64,000 nucleotides of DNA from Agarivorans sp. Toyoura001. GTDB taxonomy: Bacteria; Pseudomonadota; Gammaproteobacteria; Enterobacterales; Celerinatantimonadaceae. The notes under the pieces were generated by a model that saw only the letters and a program-made list of their open reading frames with translations, was not told where the DNA came from and made no database searches. The stretch is from the NCBI RefSeq assembly GCF_005405585.1, contig NZ_BJEQ01000001.1:558001-622000 (forward strand). Reading direction: 5' to 3'. This document shows positions 60,920-64,000 of this stretch, piece by piece. Position 1 is the stretch's first letter, and each line of letters begins with the position of its first letter. The translations under genes and the position numbers were made by a program.

Positions 60920-61552
60920 ATGATTACTTTGTATGGCTCGCCACGCACTCGCTCTTTGCGCGTATCGTGGATGCTGGAAGAATTACAACTCGAATGGAGT
61001 TATCACTACCTTAACCTTCAAGCCGGTGAACACCGCAGCGAAGAATATTTAAGCATTAATCCCTGCGGTAAAGTGCCTGCATTAAAAGATGGCGAGCTAG
61101 TCTTTAATGAATCTGCCGCAATTTGCCTTTATTTAGCCGAGAAATACGGCCCGCACTTTTTGCCCACTCCGGGCAGTGATCAATCCGCTCTACATCATCG
61201 CTGGGTAAGCTTTACTATTTGCGAATTAGAGCAAGCACTTTGGAGCATGGGCAAACATCGCTTTGCTTTACCTGAAGAACTACGCGTACCAGAAATGCTA
61301 GAAACCGCTACTTGGGAATTTAATAAAGCGGCTGCCATTGCCGAGCTTTGGGTGCCAGAAGAAGGCTACCTATGCGGCGAGCAGTTTACCGTGGCAGATG
61401 TTTTACTCTGTCACACCCTAAATTGGGCAATGAGCTTTCAACAACAACTTCCCCCAAAGTTAATGGCATACCGTAAACGCACCAGCCAGCGCTCGGCCTT
61501 AAATACCGGCCTTGAAAAAGAAATGAACGGCAAGGCCATGAGCAATTTGTAA
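60920..61552 (+). CDS. Glutathione S-transferase family protein
   Basis: 210 aa. The thioredoxin-like N-domain (ITLYGSPRTRSLRVSWMLEELQLEW, CGKVPALKDGELVFNESAAICLYLAEKYG with the glutathione-binding VPAL and ES residues) and the helical C-domain (FTVADVLLCHTLNWAM) are clear. The likely catalytic Ser is in YGSPRTRS. The substrate is unknown. RBS AAAAGGA precedes the ATG. It is upstream of rlmI on the same strand but separated by 172 nt. Confidence 0.9.
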   Translation: MITLYGSPRTRSLRVSWMLEELQLEWSYHYLNLQAGEHRSEEYLSINPCGKVPALKDGELVFNESAAICLYLAEKYGPHFLPTPGSDQSALHHRWVSFTICELEQALWSMGKHRFALPEELRVPEMLETATWEFNKAAAIAELWVPEEGYLCGEQFTVADVLLCHTLNWAMSFQQQLPPKLMAYRKRTSQRSALNTGLEKEMNGKAMSNL

Positions 61553-61724
61553 GCCGCTTCATCTTAGTGAGTAGTTAATAAAGCTAAGCCCTAAAGCTTG
61601 GCTTTTTCGATTTCGGCTTAAGCCACTAAAAACGCCCGCTTTTGCTGAATAAAGCCAGACTATACTTGGGTTTTGCCAAGCAAGACGCTTATAATGCGCG
61701 GCATTACCAATTAGGAAGCAAAAC

Positions 61725-62915
61725 ATGAGCGGCATCATTACCCTTAAAGCCAAACGCGACAAAGCATTGTTGCGTCGCCATCCGTGGATTTTCTCTAACG
61801 GCATTCATAAAGTGTCGGGCAAGCCGCTCTCCGGTGAAACGGTTGAAGTATACAGTGCTGAGGGGAAATACTTAGCCACCGCCGCTTACTCGCCTGATTC
61901 TCAAATTCGCGCACGAGTATGGAGCTTTGATCAACAGCAACAAATTGATAAGCAGTACTTTATTCAGCGCTTACAAGATGCCGATGCTGCTCGTAGCATT
62001 TTGCCAGAATTTGCCGATACCAATGCTTACCGCTTAGTCGCTGGCGAAAACGATGGCTTACCGGGTATTACTATTGACCGCTATGCCAATGTATTGGTTT
62101 TGCAGCTATTAAGCGCTGGCGCAGAGTTTCAACGCGCTAACTTAGTAGAGGCCCTAAAACACTGCTTCCCAGACGATGTTATTTACGAACGTTCAGATGT
62201 AGCTGTGCGCAAAAAAGAAGGCCTAGAACAAACCCAAGGTCTCATTCATGGTGAGCTTCCAGCTCAACCGATGGAAATAGAAGAAAACGGCCTGCGCTTG
62301 TTAATTAACGTAGAAACTGGTCACAAAACCGGTTACTACCTTGATCAGCGTAATAACCGCAAACTAGTTGGCCAACTGGCCAAGGGCAAAAAGATCCTCA
62401 ACTGCTTTTGTTACACTGGTGGTTTTGGCACCTATGCCTTAGCTGGCGGCGCGAAAAAAGTAGTAAACATTGACGTGTCTGATGCGGCCTTAGAGATTGC
62501 CAATCAAAATGTTGAGCTAAATGGTTTAGATGCAAACAAGATTACTCAGTTAAATGCTGATGTATTTAAGCAGCTGCGCGCTTACCGCGACTGTGACGAG
62601 CAATTCGACATGATAGTGCTAGACCCACCAAAATTTGTTGACAGTAAAGCCAGCTTAAACCGCGCTAGCCGTGGTTACAAAGACATCAACATGCTGGCCA
62701 TGCAAATGCTTCGTCCGGGTGGAATATTACTCACGTACTCGTGTTCTGGCCTTATGCCAACTAGCTTGTTCCAAAAAATCGTGGCCGATGCAGCCATTGA
62801 TGCCAAACGAGAAATGCAATTTTTGAAAACCCTAGAGCAAGCGGAAGATCACCCCGTAGGCGGCCCCTACCCAGAAGGCCACTACCTAAAAGGCTTTTTG
62901 TGCCGAGTTAAGTAA
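61725..62915 (+). CDS. rlmI: 23S rRNA (cytosine-1962-C5)-methyltransferase RlmI
   Basis: 396 aa, the E. coli length. It methylates C5 of C1962 in 23S rRNA. An N-terminal PUA domain ([21 protein letters not shown]), an EEHEE-like middle domain ([26 protein letters not shown]), and a Rossmann methyltransferase follow: [15 protein letters not shown] (SAM), [18 protein letters not shown] and TYSCSG with the catalytic Cys. It is monocistronic with a strong terminator. Confidence 0.95.
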   Translation: MSGIITLKAKRDKALLRRHPWIFSNGIHKVSGKPLSGETVEVYSAEGKYLATAAYSPDSQIRARVWSFDQQQQIDKQYFIQRLQDADAARSILPEFADTNAYRLVAGENDGLPGITIDRYANVLVLQLLSAGAEFQRANLVEALKHCFPDDVIYERSDVAVRKKEGLEQTQGLIHGELPAQPMEIEENGLRLLINVETGHKTGYYLDQRNNRKLVGQLAKGKKILNCFCYTGGFGTYALAGGAKKVVNIDVSDAALEIANQNVELNGLDANKITQLNADVFKQLRAYRDCDEQFDMIVLDPPKFVDSKASLNRASRGYKDINMLAMQMLRPGGILLTYSCSGLMPTSLFQKIVADAAIDAKREMQFLKTLEQAEDHPVGGPYPEGHYLKGFLCRVK

Positions 62916-62941
62916 GCCACGCTCAAACGTCTTAGAACGAT

Positions 62942-62971
62942 AAAAAACCGCAGGCTAGCCTGCGGTTTTTT
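62942..62971. terminator. Perfect palindromic bidirectional terminator after rlmI
   Basis: A 30-bp perfect palindrome: A6-CCGCAGGCT followed by AGCCTGCGG-T6. It would stop rlmI (plus) and the small membrane protein transcript (minus). Confidence 0.92.
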
Positions 62972-63024
62972 ATTGCTTAATCAGCAGCAAACAACTGGCC
63001 TTCAGCCAGAATAAAAGCACACGG

Positions 63025-63405
63025 CTATGCTGTTTTCTGCAGTAATTGATACTGTTGGTTAAGCTCTATTTCTTGCTTGCTCAAGCGGTAAACGGCAATA
63101 AATACTAAGGCAGTAATTGGGTTTAAAAATGGAATAATTTGAATACCGATAAGTGCCAATAGCTGGCCAGTTTTCCTTTTAGCAATAGCGCTGTGAATCC
63201 AATATACATACGACATAGCGCCGGCTGTCATAACCAACAAATAGGAAATAGAAAAGCCTAATTCTTCTCCCATTATATTCGGGAAGAAAAGCCAAACTGC
63301 ACAACCTAAACTGAGTATCGCTACGATAGCCCAGCAAGCGATAAGAAAAAGTTTTCTAAACATCCCTAAAGAAGAAAACGACAATTGATAGTTGTTAATG
63401 TCCAT
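63025..63405 (-). CDS. Small multi-span membrane protein, 126 aa
   Basis: Three or four hydrophobic segments (LFLIACWAIVAILSLGCAVWLFF, FSISYLLVMTAGAMSYVYWI, LLALIGIQIIPFLNPITALVFIAVYRL) and a short polar C-terminus (KQEIELNQQYQLLQ). No domain is recognised. An internal ATG at codon 15 (MFRKLF) is an alternative start. It lies alone between the rlmI terminator and a 307-nt gap. Real coding status is likely from the membrane pattern; the function is unknown. Confidence 0.6.
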   Translation of the reverse strand: MDINNYQLSFSSLGMFRKLFLIACWAIVAILSLGCAVWLFFPNIMGEELGFSISYLLVMTAGAMSYVYWIHSAIAKRKTGQLLALIGIQIIPFLNPITALVFIAVYRLSKQEIELNQQYQLLQKTA

Positions 63406-63712
63406 ACAAATTTAAAACCTGATTATTCTCTTTCACGTTTACGATGGCAAAGAGGCTTAGCGCATTCTCGGCACTGGAATGGCAGAGATGCTAGCATGTT
63501 TTAATCATATTCTTCGTGAAATTAAACACGAATGCTGGAACAAAACCCCGTCATTAAAGACCTATTTGTTACATTCCAAATCATGCCCAAACTCAAAACA
63601 GTCAACAGCTTTTAGGTTATCAATAAGTAGAATCAGTGTTTAAAGGGCCCCCGCCCATGTTCAAACAACTACGGTAATAGGCGTTGGTGCTTTTCAGCTA
63701 AGACTTTCAAGC
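63406..63712. other. 307-nt intergenic region
   Basis: No gene, RNA, repeat or clear terminator recognised. It should carry the promoter of the 126-aa membrane protein gene (minus strand) and the 3' end of the 91-aa protein transcript. Confidence 0.4.
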
Positions 63713-63988
63713 TCAAGCACTCGGTTTTGAGGATGCATCAGCCAAAACACCAGCCGCCTGCTCGCCCTGCAAGCTATTCCATAGTTTTAAGCAGTAATAA
63801 ATCGGCATATGATCGGTAAAGCTTATGGAGGTATCACCATGCAAACGCTTAAGATTGTCACGCCATTCTTTAAAAGAATCCAAAAGGTGCTGGTTTATTT
63901 CTGCTAGGTCTATGCTCAGGCTTTTACGGCGTGCTTCTTGGGCCTGAAAAGTACTTACAATCAGTTCCTTATATTGTTCCGAACTCAT
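63713..63988 (-). CDS. Uncharacterised 91-aa helical protein
   Basis: A soluble, mostly helical protein without signal or membrane segments. It is charged in the N-terminal half (QAQEARRKSLSIDLAEINQHLLDSFKEW) with LKRLHGDTSISFTDHMPIYYCLKLWNSL after it. No family is recognised. It starts 12 nt from the window edge, so its upstream neighbours cannot be seen; a purine-rich CCAGAG precedes the ATG. It could be part of an operon outside the window. Confidence 0.55.
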   Translation of the reverse strand: MSSEQYKELIVSTFQAQEARRKSLSIDLAEINQHLLDSFKEWRDNLKRLHGDTSISFTDHMPIYYCLKLWNSLQGEQAAGVLADASSKPSA

Positions 63989-64000
63989 CTCTGGCCGTTG

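Noticed and set aside
1-64000. CRISPR arrays, insertion sequences, integrons, phage modules, rRNA
   Set aside because: No regularly spaced repeats, transposase or integrase motifs, terminal inverted repeats or rRNA signatures were found on reading both strands.

Overview
The window looks like chromosomal DNA of a marine gammaproteobacterium of the Alteromonadales/Vibrionales type. An Agarivorans-like organism is my best guess, from the gene mix and protein style; this was not tested by any search. The evidence is moderate GC, dense genes on both strands, and typical gamma housekeeping genes (rsmC, rlmI, rlmJ, thiBPQ, dapA, glcB, mtgA, zur, mepM, sdaA, tRNA-Phe). I see no insertion sequence, prophage, integron or CRISPR array. 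Most of the window is ordinary core genome broken into short transcription units.

Layout. 1-6.2 kb: a TetR-like regulator, a GNAT/DUF2956 pair, a UraA-type permease, and a secreted DUF1501/DUF1800 pair. 6.4-11.1 kb: LysR regulator, APH-like kinase, a PEP-CTERM-like exported protein, and a divergent LysE exporter/MocR regulator pair. 11.3-13.7 kb: a small AT-rich islet with a membrane-anchored DUF4041/GIY-YIG nuclease and a voltage-gated K+ channel. 14-19 kb: rlmJ and a thiamine uptake/salvage block (kinase, thiB, thiP, thiQ). 19-25 kb: periplasmic binding protein, lipoprotein, degenerate GGDEF protein, dapA with an apparent lysine-codon attenuator, rsmC. 25.3-28.5 kb: glgC-glgA-comFB-like. 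28.5-34.1 kb: EamA, AraC, GFA, WbuC-type cupin, DUF481 and a lipoprotein. 34.3-41.2 kb: glcB, BASS-like transporter, phhB, YHS protein, AraC, uracil-DNA glycosylase family protein, tas. 41.4-47.6 kb: an unusual CBM41/coiled-coil membrane protein, HAD phosphatase, a two-subunit bacterioferritin operon, a 41-aa membrane protein, mtgA, benE and its divergent XRE-cupin regulator. 47.7-53.6 kb: tRNA-Phe, sdaA behind a terminator-bearing leader, zur, mepM, an Omp85-type gene broken by one in-frame stop, a glycine-zipper protein and a 42-aa exported peptide. 53.7-59.6 kb: a LacI / GH94 phosphorylase / gluconokinase / 6-phosphogluconate dehydratase operon. 59.7-64 kb: CDF transporter, GST, rlmI and two small unknown proteins.

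How the genes work together. The clearest pathway is the LacI-GH94-gntK-edd operon. Phosphorolysis of an aldobionic acid such as cellobionate would give glucose 1-phosphate plus gluconate, GntK would make 6-phosphogluconate, and Edd would send it into the Entner-Doudoroff route. The glycogen genes glgC and glgA could draw on the same glucose 1-phosphate pool. The thiamine block would import thiamine (ThiBPQ) and phosphorylate it. The two bacterioferritin subunits divide labour: one keeps the ferroxidase ligands, the other the haem methionine. Regulatory sites that can be read directly are the dapA leader peptide with alternative hairpins, the sdaA leader terminator, paired 16-bp palindromes between benE and its XRE regulator, a Zur-box-like palindrome at zur, a LacI-type operator, and a 14-bp palindrome between lysE and mocR.
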